A DNA stretch of 45,505 nt from Palsa-506 sp963836355 (GTDB lineage: Bacteria > Actinomycetota > Actinomycetes > Streptosporangiales > Streptosporangiaceae), in contig CAWIJO010000027.1 in assembly GCA_963836355.1 (NCBI GenBank), forward strand, positions 1-45,505. The letters run 5' to 3'. The notes under the pieces are model-generated. The model worked only from the letters and a program-made list of their open reading frames with translations, made no database searches and was not told the DNA's origin. The number at the start of each line of letters is the position of its first letter. The first letter of the stretch is position 1. The translations under genes were made by a program, and so were the position numbers. Below, one piece after another: positions 32,269 through 41,337 of this stretch.

Positions 32269-33604
32269 CGGCCGGCCGCTGCCGTTCGGGCTTTAACCTG
32301 GGCCCGAGCACGGCTGGGGAAGCGTTCTTGCGCAGCGCAGCCGCCTGTCGATCATGCGTTTGTGAGGACAACAGAATCGAAGGCTGCTGCCGTACGAGGC
32401 GCCCTTGGCTCGGCCGTCGTGACCGCGTCGAGACGACGGCGAGGTAGGTATTGGGGGCGCTGGTGCCAGTCGGGATGTAGAGCCCCATCACCCGGTTCTC
32501 ATACACGGAATTCCCGGTCACGATGCTGCAGCCACCCGGGCACAGTGAGCTTTCCGCGACATTGACCGGATACCACCTTGCCGTGCCGAAGGAGCCGTTA
32601 CGGGCATTGAACGGAATGAAGGCCATCGACGCATCCTGGGCTGAGCTCTGGGCCACGACGTCGAAACCGCCAGGCACGGCGGTGATTCCCTCGAAATGCG
32701 TGACTGGCGTCGGGGCATTGCCGTAGCTGAAGTATCTCGGCGCGCCGAAGGTCCCGGTCAGTTCGTTGTAGTTCATCAGGAAGCCCTGCTGGGTTCCGCT
32801 GGCCGACGAGCCGCCGGCCAGGGTGTATCTCGGGCTGTGGTCCCCGCCGTCCTGCCAGATGCCGTAGAGCGTGGTCTCGCTCGACAGGCTTCCGCCGAGG
32901 TCGAGCAGCGTCCACCGATGCCTGGCCAGGTTGTAGATGAAGGCATTAGCCGAGAGCAGTCCGCCGGGCACGCTGGGGTTGAGGTCGTAGTTGCCCACCA
33001 CCAGATCGCCCATCGTGCTGTGCGCGATGGTGTCCATCACGAAGCAGTTGACCAGCAACTTGCGGCAGGCCCGCACGTGCCCGACCGTGTTGCTGCCATC
33101 CGCAGGCACGGCGATCGATGTCCATGATCCGCCAGATCCGCTCCTCGGGCCCAGGTAGATCATGCCCTGGTTGATGACGCCGGCCGGCGCCGACGACGAC
33201 GAGTAGCTCCCGACGGCGCGAACCTCGCCAGCCGGGATGCTCCTCGGGTTGAAGGAGTGGGTATCGGGCCCGTAGAACGTCGCCGAGGTCACGTCCGGCA
33301 GCGCTGGCGTCAGCACCGATACTGCTGCTCCCGCCGCGGCGCCAGTAAGCGGGCCATGGTAGAGGAACGGGGCTGCCTGCGCGCCATTCCCGGTCGCCGC
33401 CGAGCCAGTCAGCACGACATTCCCATTTGCCGTGCCCCGGACGCCGGTGACTATATCCCCAGGTTTCAGTATAGCGGAGATGGCGCCGGTATTGCTCGCG
33501 TTTGGCCGGCCGACCGGGCTGGCCACGGCCGGTGTGCCGGCCATTATCAAGAGCGCTGCGGCCGCTCCCCCGAGCAGCACCGGAACACGTCTTTCTGTTT
33601 TCAC
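32060..33604 (-). CDS. Secreted protein of unknown function, 3' end apparently lost
   Basis: The conserved-looking part (33604 to about 32450, about 385 aa) starts with a signal peptide (VKTERRVPVLLGGAAAALLI, then MAGTPAVAS). It continues with strand-rich segments such as GDIVTGVRGTANGNVVLTGS, IYNLARHRWTLLDLGGSLSS, LYGIWQDGG and VMGLYIPTGTSAPNTYLAVV, suggesting a propeller-like secreted protein. Two close cysteine pairs are visible (RACRKLLVNC; LCPGGC). After YLAVV the frame has no stop and runs on through Arg-rich sequence into the antisense of the SRPBCC gene, stopping at 32060. The native end is therefore probably missing. Start taken at the GTG giving the signal peptide; an upstream ATG is possible. 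Confidence 0.5.
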   Translation of the reverse strand: MKTERRVPVLLGGAAAALLIMAGTPAVASPVGRPNASNTGAISAILKPGDIVTGVRGTANGNVVLTGSAATGNGAQAAPFLYHGPLTGAAAGAAVSVLTPALPDVTSATFYGPDTHSFNPRSIPAGEVRAVGSYSSSSAPAGVINQGMIYLGPRSGSGGSWTSIAVPADGSNTVGHVRACRKLLVNCFVMDTIAHSTMGDLVVGNYDLNPSVPGGLLSANAFIYNLARHRWTLLDLGGSLSSETTLYGIWQDGGDHSPRYTLAGGSSASGTQQGFLMNYNELTGTFGAPRYFSYGNAPTPVTHFEGITAVPGGFDVVAQSSAQDASMAFIPFNARNGSFGTARWYPVNVAESSLCPGGCSIVTGNSVYENRVMGLYIPTGTSAPNTYLAVVSTRSRRPSQGRLVRQQPSILLSSQTHDRQAAALRKNASPAVLGPRLKPERQRPAASRRWPPGLDRQAGARSTARRRRSAHARRGGRRDLRHGPGSRPRRRRAGPGACPVPPRPGWSGRRRRPA

Positions 33605-34028
33605 CTGAAGCCCCCGTTTGGATCTGCTGTGACGCAAGGTCAGCGCCATCGGATGATGGCAGTGCAAAGTGACCAGGTCAATCATTTCGGCCGGCGGGTC
33701 CGGACGCCCGGGCTTTGGCGCGCGAGACCGTCCTGGACCGCTACTTCTGCTCGCGTGGCGGCGGGACTGGTGGGTGCTACAACAACACCGGGGCGGTGCG
33801 CAATGCCCGCCCGATCAGCACCACATGACACGCCAGGAAGGTTCTGGCGCCTCATTCCGGGTTCCTGCGCTCACGCCGAGTTACCTTAGGAAATGTGCTT
33901 GCATATGCCATTCCGTACCGGCCTGTCCCGCTCGGTGCCGCGCGGCCATCCGGGGAGCCACGGCGCGGTCATCCCGCTGCGGCGGCGGAGAATGCGCGGG
34001 GCCGCTGTCCCGCTCGCCCGGTGGCCGC
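33605..34028. other. Intergenic region upstream of the secreted protein
   Basis: About 420 bp. No supportable gene on either strand. AT-richer patches near 33655-33695 and 33885-33915 may hold promoters for the flanking divergent genes; no confident -10/-35 pair was assigned. Confidence 0.3.
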
Positions 34029-34268
34029 ATGACCTCTCCAGATAACGCCCGCGGCAAGCCCGAGGCGCTCCCGGCTGATCATGCGGGCAGCCTGCTGTGC
34101 CGGCTCCTGATCTACCATCCTGACGTCGTCGACATCGAGATCCTCGGCCAGGCCGAGATACTCGACGGAACCATCACGTACTCGCTCGGCGTGATGCTGC
34201 CAGGAGGCCGGGAACTCTACATCGACGTTGAGGACGCGCCCGCGTATCCCCCGGCCGCGGGCCGGTAG
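34029..34268 (+). CDS. Small hypothetical protein
   Basis: 79 aa. No known domain was recognised. The central part LLCRLLIYHPDVVDIEILGQ then EILDGTITYSLGVMLPGGRE and LYIDVEDAPAYP looks like a compact alpha/beta fold with good codon usage, and there is no membrane segment. The ribosome-binding site is poor (CCGGTGG), so leaderless or weak expression is possible. Support is moderate. Confidence 0.5.
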   Translation: MTSPDNARGKPEALPADHAGSLLCRLLIYHPDVVDIEILGQAEILDGTITYSLGVMLPGGRELYIDVEDAPAYPPAAGR

Positions 34269-34414
34269 CGCGAGCAGCCGAGTCGTCCGTGCAGGGCCAG
34301 GCGGACCCGGTACGGAGACTGCTCCGCCAGGGTCCCGGAACCCGGTCTGCCGCCGCCCGCGGCGGGGGCGAATCTCGCGTGCGCGGCGGCCGCCTGCCGC
34401 GGTACGGTCCGGCA

Positions 34415-35155
34415 ATGGACGAACCGGACGGCTACTTCGGGGAACGTGTCGCGGCGACCTACGACGAGTCAGGAACGGACATGTTCGAGCCGGGCATCGT
34501 GGATGCGGCAGTCCGCGTCCTGGCCGGGCTGGCCGGCCGGGGCCGGGCCCTGGAGCTGGGCATCGGGACGGGACGCGTTGCACTGCCGCTGGCGCGCCGC
34601 GGCGTCCCGGTGCACGGCATCGACATGTCGCGGGCGATGGTCGCCCGGTTGCGCGCCAAGCCGGACGGTGACCGGGTCGGCGTGACGATCGGCGACTTCG
34701 CCACGACCAGGGTGGACGGGACGTTCTCGGTCGCGTACCTGGTCTTCAACACGATCATGAACTTGACCACGCAGGCGGCGCAGGTGGCCTGCTTCCGCAA
34801 CGCCGCGGCGCACCTCGAGCCCGGCGGCTGCTTCGTCATCGAGACCATGATCCCCGATCTGCGACGGCTCCCGCCGGGGCAGACCGCCGTGCCGTTTGAC
34901 GTCAGCCCGACGCGGTGGGCGTTCGACCTCTACGACGTCGCCACCCAGGCGATGAGCTCGAACTACATCGAGGTCACCGGCAGCCATGGCGAGTACGCCT
35001 CGATCCCCTTCCGGTACGTGTGGCCGGCCGAACTCGACCTGATGGCCCAGCTCGGCGGGCTGCGACTGCGCGAGCGGTGGGACAGCTGGGCGGGGGAACC
35101 CTTCACCAGCGAGAGCCGCCAGCATGTCTCGATCTGGGAGAAGCCCGCCAGCTAA
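34415..35155 (+). CDS. Class I SAM-dependent methyltransferase
   Basis: 246 aa from the ATG at 34415 (MDEPDGYFGERVAATYDESG). SAM-binding motif I is ALELGIGTGRVALPLARRGV, with VHGIDMSRAMV for motif II and FSVAYLVFNTIMNL for motif IV. The C-terminal half has strands and the typical end LRERWDSWAGEPFTSESRQH. It belongs to the small-molecule methyltransferases; the substrate is not known. The upstream in-frame extension to 34289 has no family similarity. Its stop overlaps that of the opposing membrane protein by 4 bp, a tail-to-tail arrangement. Confidence 0.9.
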   Translation: MDEPDGYFGERVAATYDESGTDMFEPGIVDAAVRVLAGLAGRGRALELGIGTGRVALPLARRGVPVHGIDMSRAMVARLRAKPDGDRVGVTIGDFATTRVDGTFSVAYLVFNTIMNLTTQAAQVACFRNAAAHLEPGGCFVIETMIPDLRRLPPGQTAVPFDVSPTRWAFDLYDVATQAMSSNYIEVTGSHGEYASIPFRYVWPAELDLMAQLGGLRLRERWDSWAGEPFTSESRQHVSIWEKPAS

Positions 35156-36018
35156 CCGCCCGGCAGCCGCTCAGGGCCGGCCCTGGCGGCGTCCTTCCCG
35201 TTGCCGTGGCGGCTTGGTGCGTCATCTGCTCCTCGCGCGACGGCTACCATGCCGAGCAGCGCGGCCAGCGGAACAACCAGCGCGATGAAGTCGGAGGATG
35301 CGAGGTTACCCAGGGCATCGAGGGCACCGGCGAATCCGACGACCATTATTGCGACGGCTACCAGCCCCCACCCATGCAGGAATATCCGAAGCGTGAAGGG
35401 CGGCGCGAGCGTCGTCACGTCCGCCACGGCGGTAACCGGCTTCGTCGCGCGGCGTTCGGTCATGCCGTCGCGCACCCGCGCGGTGATCGTCAGGTTGCCC
35501 GGCTGGTCAGCGATCAGGAGCAGCTCGTCGGGATGGGCCGGATCAGGAGCCTGCGACACCGAGCCGCCGCCGGCCGCCCACGACACCATCTTCTGGCTGC
35601 CTGAGGGCCGCATGCGATAGCGAGCCTGCTCGCCGGTGACCACCGTTTCCGGCCCGTCGATGATCACCGGTGGGGCCGGCCTGGCGCCGTTGGCTCCGTT
35701 AGCTTCCGCCAGGGCGAGCTCAGGATCGCTGGCCGCATCCGCCGTGCGGCCTGCCGCGCCTGCTGCGGTCACGACGAATTGGCGGCGGGCCAGCTGCTCG
35801 GCGAGCCGGATCTGGCGAACGTGCACATTCCAGGCCATCGCCACCACGATGCCCGCGAGCCCGGCTGCCCCGAGCCCGAGCAGGGCGGCGACCGCCGGGT
35901 GGCTGGCACTAGCTGTCGCGGCTGCGAGCATGTCGTCTCCCTGATCGGGGCGGTCGCGGGGCTCCGAGCGGGCCGTCAGAGCTGCCTCGCCGCCATCCTC
36001 GGTGGCTATGGCACGCAT
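35152..36018 (-). CDS. Membrane protein with Ig-like extracytoplasmic domain
   Basis: 288 aa. One hydrophobic segment near residues 40-64 (AVAALLGLGAAGLAGIVVAM) and two near the C-terminus (LHGWGLVAVAIMVVGFAG and FIALVVPLAALLGMVAVA). Between them lies a strand-rich domain of about 80 residues: VIIDGPETVVTGEQARYRMR, SWAAGGGSVSQAPDPAHPDE and LTITARVRDGM, like a bacterial Ig-type fold. The start is likely at the first ATG, though MLAAATASASHPAVAALL at about residue 30 is an alternative. The family is not recognised. The 5' region (36019-36266) also contains the plus-strand promoter below. Confidence 0.65.
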   Translation of the reverse strand: MRAIATEDGGEAALTARSEPRDRPDQGDDMLAAATASASHPAVAALLGLGAAGLAGIVVAMAWNVHVRQIRLAEQLARRQFVVTAAGAAGRTADAASDPELALAEANGANGARPAPPVIIDGPETVVTGEQARYRMRPSGSQKMVSWAAGGGSVSQAPDPAHPDELLLIADQPGNLTITARVRDGMTERRATKPVTAVADVTTLAPPFTLRIFLHGWGLVAVAIMVVGFAGALDALGNLASSDFIALVVPLAALLGMVAVARGADDAPSRHGNGKDAARAGPERLPGG

Positions 36019-36051
36019 CGCTGAAACCTAGCCAGCCTGAGCGTGCCTGCT

Positions 36052-36079
36052 CTGCCACGATGATATTCAAACATATAAT
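36052..36079 (+). promoter_or_regulatory. Candidate promoter for the beta-helix protein
   Basis: A perfect TATAAT at 36074-36079 lies in an AT-rich patch, with a weak -35 CTGCCA at 36052-36057, 16 bp upstream. This would give a leader of about 180 nt before the ATG at 36267. The patch could equally serve the divergent membrane-protein gene. Confidence 0.4.
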
Positions 36080-36266
36080 CGACTCAGCCGGTAATGTTCT
36101 TCGGCCTTCGGCTGCCTTCTCGCGGAACGGGGATCGAGGCGATCGCGGCCGGCTCGCTCGATGTGGCCCGCACCAGCTGACATCCAGGGCCCAAGGTGAC
36201 GACACGCCCCGGGTTCCTGGCCGAGTTAACGCCCTGGTCAGGACTATCGGGCTAGCATTCTGCGCC

Positions 36267-37385
36267 ATGCGACCAGCAGGCAGTTTCGGCGGGCTCATGG
36301 CGGCACTGGCGGCGGCAGGCGGCCTGGTGCTGTTCCCGGCGGCCGGCTCACTCACGACGACAGCGGCCTGGGCCGGCCAGCAGGCGCACCAGCCGCCCAT
36401 CTTCGGCAACCCGGCCGGGCACGCCCAAGTCCCTGCCGCGGGGCGCGCGGTGAACACCAGCCGCCCGACCCAGGTCATCGGCAACGGCACGCCGGCCAGC
36501 TGCACTTCGGCCGCAGTGGTGCAGGCGGTGGCCGGCGGCGGCATCATCACCTTCGCCTGCGGCCTCAAGCCGGTGACCATCACGCTGACCGCCACCGCCA
36601 AGGTCGTGAACACCTCGCGCCAGGTCGTGCTGGATGGTGGCGGGTTAGTCACGCTTAGCGGTGGCGGCGCGCACGAGATTCTCTACATGGACACCTGCGA
36701 TCCGCTGCAGAAGATCACCACCCACGATTGCTACAACCAGCAATGGCCGCAGCTGGTTGTGCAGAACATCACCCTCAGGGACGGCTACTCCGCCGTCCAG
36801 CAGGCGCCGGGCACTTACTTCGGCGGTGGTGGCGGCGGAGCCATCTTCGACGAAGGTGGCCAGCTCAAGGTGGTCAACTCGCGGTTCATCGACAACCGCT
36901 GTTACGGTGTCGGCCCTGACCTGGGCGGGGCTGGCATTCGTGCGCTTTCCCAGTACAACAACAACCCCGTCTACCTCATCTTTGACAGCTTCAGCGGCGG
37001 CAGCTGCTCCAACGGCGGCGCGCTGAGCAGCATCGGCGTCTCCTGGTACATAGTCGACAGCGTCTTTGCCGGCAACACGGCCATCGGCCACGGCGCGAAC
37101 CCGGCCCGCCCCGGCACGCCGGGTGGCGGCAGCGGCGGGGCGATCTACACCGACGGGAATAACTACAAGGTGACGGTCATGGGCACTGTCATGCATGACA
37201 ACCTAGCCCGCGAGGGCGGCGGCGCAATCTTCTTCGTGGTGGATAACAACCAGGGAACGCTGACGATCAAGAACTCAGTGCTGCACCACAACCCAAGCTA
37301 CGTATTCTGGACCCGCCCGTACCCGGGTCTTTTCTTCCACAGCAGCGGGCTGCCGATTATCTCGAACTCCACGATCAGCAGCTGA
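36267..37385 (+). CDS. Secreted right-handed beta-helix (pectate-lyase-like) protein
   Basis: 372 aa from the ATG that begins a signal peptide (MRPAGSFGGLMAALAAAGGL...AWA). The body shows parallel beta-helix repeats: VVLDGGGLVTLSGGGAHEIL, LVVQNITLRDGY, LKVVNSRFIDNRCYG, SWYIVDSVFAGNTA, YKVTVMGTVMHDN and LTIKNSVLHHN, with GGGGGGAIFDEGG-type turns before each rung. The fold is shared with polysaccharide lyases and adhesins, so the function is not fixed; extracellular polysaccharide binding or cleavage is plausible inference. The upstream in-frame ATG at 36060 gives a hydrophilic extension with no signal peptide and is less likely. Confidence 0.82.
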   Translation: MRPAGSFGGLMAALAAAGGLVLFPAAGSLTTTAAWAGQQAHQPPIFGNPAGHAQVPAAGRAVNTSRPTQVIGNGTPASCTSAAVVQAVAGGGIITFACGLKPVTITLTATAKVVNTSRQVVLDGGGLVTLSGGGAHEILYMDTCDPLQKITTHDCYNQQWPQLVVQNITLRDGYSAVQQAPGTYFGGGGGGAIFDEGGQLKVVNSRFIDNRCYGVGPDLGGAGIRALSQYNNNPVYLIFDSFSGGSCSNGGALSSIGVSWYIVDSVFAGNTAIGHGANPARPGTPGGGSGGAIYTDGNNYKVTVMGTVMHDNLAREGGGAIFFVVDNNQGTLTIKNSVLHHNPSYVFWTRPYPGLFFHSSGLPIISNSTISS

Positions 37386-37495
37386 CTCCGGGGACCGGTG
37401 ACGCTCGCCGGGGATACCCGCGTCCGCCGAACGGATGACCGGGATGTGGCCAGCCGGCCGACGCGCGGGCCGCGCGCGCGGCACAGGCTGAGGGC

Positions 37496-38368
37496 ATGAC
37501 TGAAACGGCTGAGTGCGCGGTCCGGGTCCGCGGGTTGCGCAAGAGGTATGGCGGCATGACCGCCGTGGACGGCATCGACCTCGATATCAGGCGCGGCGAG
37601 GTGCTCGCGCTGCTCGGGCCCAACGGGGCGGGAAAGACGACGACCGTCGAAATCCTGGCCGGTTACCGGGCCAGGGACGGAGGTGACGTGAGCGTCCTCG
37701 GTGCCGATCCCGCCCGGGCCGGCCGATCCTGGCGGGCCCGCATCGGCATCGTGCTCCAGTCCGGAACCGAGTCGGGCGAGCTCAGCGTGCAGGAGATGAT
37801 CGGGCATTTCGCCGCGTACTATCCGCAGCCGCGTGACCCGGCTGAGGTCATTGACACGGTCGGCCTGAAAGACCAGGCCCGGTCGAGACTGGCACAGCTA
37901 TCCGGCGGCCAGCGGCGGCGGGTGGATGTCGCGCTCGGCATTCTGGGCAACCCGGAGCTGCTCTTCCTCGACGAGCCGACGACGGGCTTTGACCCAGCGG
38001 CACGACGGCGGTTCTGGGACTTGATCGCTGGCCTGTCCGGTGCGGGCACGACGATCCTGCTGACCACGCACTACCTGGGCGAGGCCGAGGCACTCGCGGA
38101 CCGGGTAGCGGTGATCGCAGGAGGCCGCATCGCGGCAGCAGGCAGCCCGGCTGGGCTGGGCGGCCGGGCGGACGCGACGGCGACGGCGACGGTGAGCTGG
38201 CTAGCCGAGGACGGCCCGCACTGCGCGGCGACCCGCGAGCCAACACGGTTCATCGCGGAGCTGGCCAGCCGCTACCGGGGTGAGATCCCCGGCCTCAGCG
38301 TGACCCGGCCAACGCTGGAGGACATCTACCTGGACCTGATCGGCGCACCGGACGGAGAACGGGCATGA
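37496..38368 (+). CDS. ABC transporter ATP-binding protein (DrrA-like)
   Basis: 290 aa. Walker A GPNGAGKTTT, Q-loop in VLQSGTESGELS, signature LSGGQRRRV, Walker B LLFLDEPTTGFDP and H-loop TTHYL are all intact. The 60-residue C-terminal extension ending in VTRPTLEDIYLDLIG is typical of ATPases serving ABC-2 exporters for drugs or lipids. The stop overlaps the ATG of the permease. First gene of a four-gene operon with permease, sensor kinase and response regulator, so the transporter is probably induced by, or signals to, the linked two-component system. Confidence 0.95.
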   Translation: MTETAECAVRVRGLRKRYGGMTAVDGIDLDIRRGEVLALLGPNGAGKTTTVEILAGYRARDGGDVSVLGADPARAGRSWRARIGIVLQSGTESGELSVQEMIGHFAAYYPQPRDPAEVIDTVGLKDQARSRLAQLSGGQRRRVDVALGILGNPELLFLDEPTTGFDPAARRRFWDLIAGLSGAGTTILLTTHYLGEAEALADRVAVIAGGRIAAAGSPAGLGGRADATATATVSWLAEDGPHCAATREPTRFIAELASRYRGEIPGLSVTRPTLEDIYLDLIGAPDGERA

Positions 38369-39210
38369 CTGCGAGCGCGCGAGCCGAGCTGTCGCTACGG
38401 CCGGCCGCCGCGCTGCCGTCGGCCGCACGCATCGGCATGCTGCGGGGCGCGATGGAGATCAGCACGTTCTTCCGGCAGCGGGACTACGTGGTGTTCACGT
38501 TTGCCCTGCCGATCATCCTGCTGGTGCTGTTCGGCCAGATCTTCCATGGGACGATCGGCCACACCGGCGTCCCGTTCCGGCAGTACTTCGCGGCCGGGAT
38601 CATCGCCAGCGGGATCATGTCGACCAGCTTCGTCAACCTGGGCGTGGGGATTGCGGTAGACCGTGACGACGGGACGCTGAAACGGCTCGTGGGCACCCCG
38701 ATGCCCAGATCCGCCTATTTCATCGGCAAGGCCATCTGCGCCCTGGTCATCTCGGCGGCCGAGGCCGCGATCCTGCTCGCGATCGGCGTGGCGGCCCTCG
38801 GGCTGCGGCTGCCGGCCACGCCGGCCCGCTGGATCACGTTCGGCTGGGTGCTCGCGCTCGGAGTAGCCACCTGCTCGCTGCTCGGCATCGCCATGAGCAG
38901 CCTGCCGCGCTCCGCGCAGAGCGCCTCCGCAGTGATCAACCTGCCCTATCTCGTGCTGTCATTCATCTCCGGCGTGTACTTCGTCTTCGGCAGCCTGCCG
39001 AGGGCACTGCAGCAGGTCGCCGCGATTTTCCCGCTCAAGTGGCTGTGCCAGGGGCTGCGCTCGGCGTTCCTGCCGCAGGGCTTCCTTACCGCGGAGCCCG
39101 CGCATGGCTGGGAGCAGGGCAGGATCGCGCTGGTGCTCGGGGCCTGGCTGGTAGCAAGCTTGGTGCTGTGCGTGCGAACTTTCCGCTGGCAGCGCCGGGA
39201 GGAAGGGTGA
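38365..39210 (+). CDS. ABC-2 type transporter permease
   Basis: 281 aa with six hydrophobic segments: YVVFTFALPIILLVLFGQIF first, then FAAGIIASGIMSTSFVNLGV, ICALVISAAEAAILLAIGVA, FGWVLALGVATCSLLGIAMS, VINLPYLVLSFISGVYFVFG and a final segment GRIALVLGAWLVASLVLCVR. DRDDGTLKRLVGTPMPRSAY is the conserved ABC-2 loop. It pairs with the ATPase just upstream (ATGA overlap), and its own stop overlaps the kinase start (GTGA). Confidence 0.93.
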   Translation: MTASARAELSLRPAAALPSAARIGMLRGAMEISTFFRQRDYVVFTFALPIILLVLFGQIFHGTIGHTGVPFRQYFAAGIIASGIMSTSFVNLGVGIAVDRDDGTLKRLVGTPMPRSAYFIGKAICALVISAAEAAILLAIGVAALGLRLPATPARWITFGWVLALGVATCSLLGIAMSSLPRSAQSASAVINLPYLVLSFISGVYFVFGSLPRALQQVAAIFPLKWLCQGLRSAFLPQGFLTAEPAHGWEQGRIALVLGAWLVASLVLCVRTFRWQRREEG

Positions 39211-40391
39211 CCGGCGCCGCCCGCCGCGACGATGCCTGGGAGCGCGATGACGGCGCCTGGACGGCGGCCTACGGCATCATCCTGGCCGCCACGCTCTCGG
39301 TCATCCAGATCGAGCCGCCGCCGGCGCTGGCGGGCCGCATCATCGCCAGTTCCGCCCTTCTCGCCATGGTCCCCTGGTACATGCTGGCTGGTCGCGCTGT
39401 GCTGGGCGGGAGGCACCAGAGCACCGCGCGCGCCGTAATCTACCTCGCCGGGCTCGGCGCGCTGTTCGCCATCGCGGCGAGCCAGACCGCGCAGAGTTCG
39501 TTCATCCTGTTCGCGCTCAGCCCGCAGTGCCTGATGTTGCTGCCCTTCGCCTGCGCGGTAGCGGCAGCGTCCGTGTTCAGCTGCCTTCCGCTGTCCATCG
39601 CGCTGCTGCGCGGCCAGCACCGGGCCGAGATCATTTCGCTGCTCGGCATCGCGGTACTGGGAATCGCCTTCTCCGTCGCCTTCGGCGGCTTCGTCAGGAG
39701 GATCATCGATCAGAGCCGGGAGCGCGCCGAGCTCATCGAGCAGGTTGAGGCGACCCGCGCCGAGCTCGCCGCCGCCGATCGTGAAGCGGGAGTGCTGGCC
39801 GAACGGCAACGGCTGTCCAGCGAGATCCATGACACCATCGCCCAGGGCTTCACCAGCATCGTCATGCTGATCCAGGCAGCCGAGGCCGAGATCGTGACCG
39901 ATCCGGCAAAGGCGCGCCGCCACCTGCGGCTGGCGGCGGAGACAGCGCGGGAGAACCTCGCCGAAACGCGAGTGCTGGTGGCCGGGCTGGCGCCGGCGCA
40001 GCTGGCTGACGCAACCCTCGGCGACGCGCTGCGCAGGCTCACCGCGCAGGCAGCCGATCAGCTTGGTATCAGCGTCGACTTCCAGGTCGGCGGCACCGCC
40101 CGGACACTGGCCACCGGCGCGGAGGTGATGCTACTGCGGGTCTGCCAGGAGGCCCTGTCCAACGTCCGCAAGCATGCCCGGGCGCGCCAGGCATCGGTCC
40201 GGCTGACCTACTGCACCGCCGGGATTCGCCTGGAAATCTGCGACGACGGGGCCGGGTTTGATCCGGCGAGCGTCAATGGGGGCTACGGGCTCCGCGGCAT
40301 GCGCGCCCGGGTCAGCGAGGCCGGCGGAAGCCTTAGCCTGCGCAGTGCGCCCGGGGCGGGCACCTCAGTCAGCGTTGAGGTGCCGGCGTGA
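39207..40391 (+). CDS. Sensor histidine kinase, HisKA_3 (NarL/DesK type)
   Basis: 394 aa from the GTG at 39207, which overlaps the permease stop; the longer frame upstream is out-of-frame permease sequence. The first 180 residues form five to six membrane segments. A coiled linker (RERAELIEQVEATRAELAAA) leads to the dimerisation domain ERQRLSSEIHDTIAQGFTSI with the phosphorylated His, and the ATPase domain has the N-box CQEALSNVRKHA, then DDGAGFDP and GLRGMRARV. This is a complete membrane-integrated sensor without an obvious extracellular sensor domain, as in DesK/LiaS-like kinases that sense membrane or antibiotic stress. Its stop overlaps the regulator start. Confidence 0.93.
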   Translation: MTGAARRDDAWERDDGAWTAAYGIILAATLSVIQIEPPPALAGRIIASSALLAMVPWYMLAGRAVLGGRHQSTARAVIYLAGLGALFAIAASQTAQSSFILFALSPQCLMLLPFACAVAAASVFSCLPLSIALLRGQHRAEIISLLGIAVLGIAFSVAFGGFVRRIIDQSRERAELIEQVEATRAELAAADREAGVLAERQRLSSEIHDTIAQGFTSIVMLIQAAEAEIVTDPAKARRHLRLAAETARENLAETRVLVAGLAPAQLADATLGDALRRLTAQAADQLGISVDFQVGGTARTLATGAEVMLLRVCQEALSNVRKHARARQASVRLTYCTAGIRLEICDDGAGFDPASVNGGYGLRGMRARVSEAGGSLSLRSAPGAGTSVSVEVPA

Positions 40392-41062
40392 GCGGACCGG
40401 GCGCAGCCGACGGCACCGGGGTAATCCGGGTGCTGCTGGCCGACGACCACCCGGTGGTCAGGGAAGGGCTGCGGGGAATGCTGGCCGCGGAATCGGATAT
40501 CGAAGTGATCGGCGAGGCAGGATCGGGCGCGCAGGCGGTCGCGCTCGCCGCGGCGCTGCGACCAGACGTGATCCTGATGGACTTGCGAATGCCTGACGGC
40601 GATGGCGTCAAGGCGACCGCGCGCCTTCGTGGCGAGGTTCCCGAGGCCCAGATCATGGTGCTGACCACCTATGACACCGACAACGATATCCTGCGTGCGG
40701 TCGAGGCGGGTGCCACTGGCTACCTGCTCAAGGACACGCCACGGGCCGACCTGGTGGCCGCGATCCGGGCTGCGGCCCGCGGCGAGACGGTGCTCGCGGC
40801 CGCGGTCGCCGGGCGCCTGGTGACCCGGATCCGAGGCCCGCAGCAGGATGCGCTGTCGCCGCGGGAGACAGACGTGCTCGCGCTGGTAGCGCGCGGCCTG
40901 ACCAACGCCGAGATCGGCCGCCGTCTGTTCATCAGCGAGGCCACGGTCAAGACGCACCTCGTGCGCGCATGCGGCAAGCTGGGCGTGTCCGGCCGAATAG
41001 CGGCGGTGACGAAGGCGATGGAGACCGGAAAGCTGCCGGCCCCCGGCCGGCCTGACTGGTAA
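40388..41062 (+). CDS. NarL/LuxR-type response regulator
   Basis: 224 aa. The receiver domain is complete: acidic pair in LLADDHPVVREGL, phospho-Asp in VILMDLRMPDGDG, Thr in IMVLTTYDTDND and Lys in GYLLKDTP. The LuxR DNA-binding domain follows (LSPRETDVLALVARGLTNAE, EATVKTHLVRACGKLGVSGR). It is the cognate partner of the kinase encoded directly upstream (GTGA overlap at 40388-40391) and ends the four-gene operon. The broken regulator at 16240-16737 is a close relative. Confidence 0.95.
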   Translation: MSGPGAADGTGVIRVLLADDHPVVREGLRGMLAAESDIEVIGEAGSGAQAVALAAALRPDVILMDLRMPDGDGVKATARLRGEVPEAQIMVLTTYDTDNDILRAVEAGATGYLLKDTPRADLVAAIRAAARGETVLAAAVAGRLVTRIRGPQQDALSPRETDVLALVARGLTNAEIGRRLFISEATVKTHLVRACGKLGVSGRIAAVTKAMETGKLPAPGRPDW

Positions 41063-41337
41063 CGCGCCTGGCCGGGCACATGCTACGGGAAGGCCGAGGC
41101 GTCGTACGTGCGCAATCCGGGCCGGGGGCCGCGGCGCCGGTCCGACCGGCGGCGGCTGCTGTTCGGCGCCCGGCGGGATCCGGGGGCAGACCAAGTAAGC
41201 CCGAAAGGGGCAATGGGCTGACCTGCCTGCCCTGCCCGATCAGGGTCCCCTGCTTAGGGTCCCGCCGCGAGGCGGGCGGCACCCTCCGGACGGGAGGATC
41301 ATGCGTCCAGCGCGACCGTCAAAAGGCCCGGCGCAGC
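41063..41337. other. Intergenic region after the response regulator
   Basis: About 275 bp without a supportable gene. No clear terminator hairpin after 41062 was found; the operon may read on toward the recombinase remnant. Confidence 0.3.
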
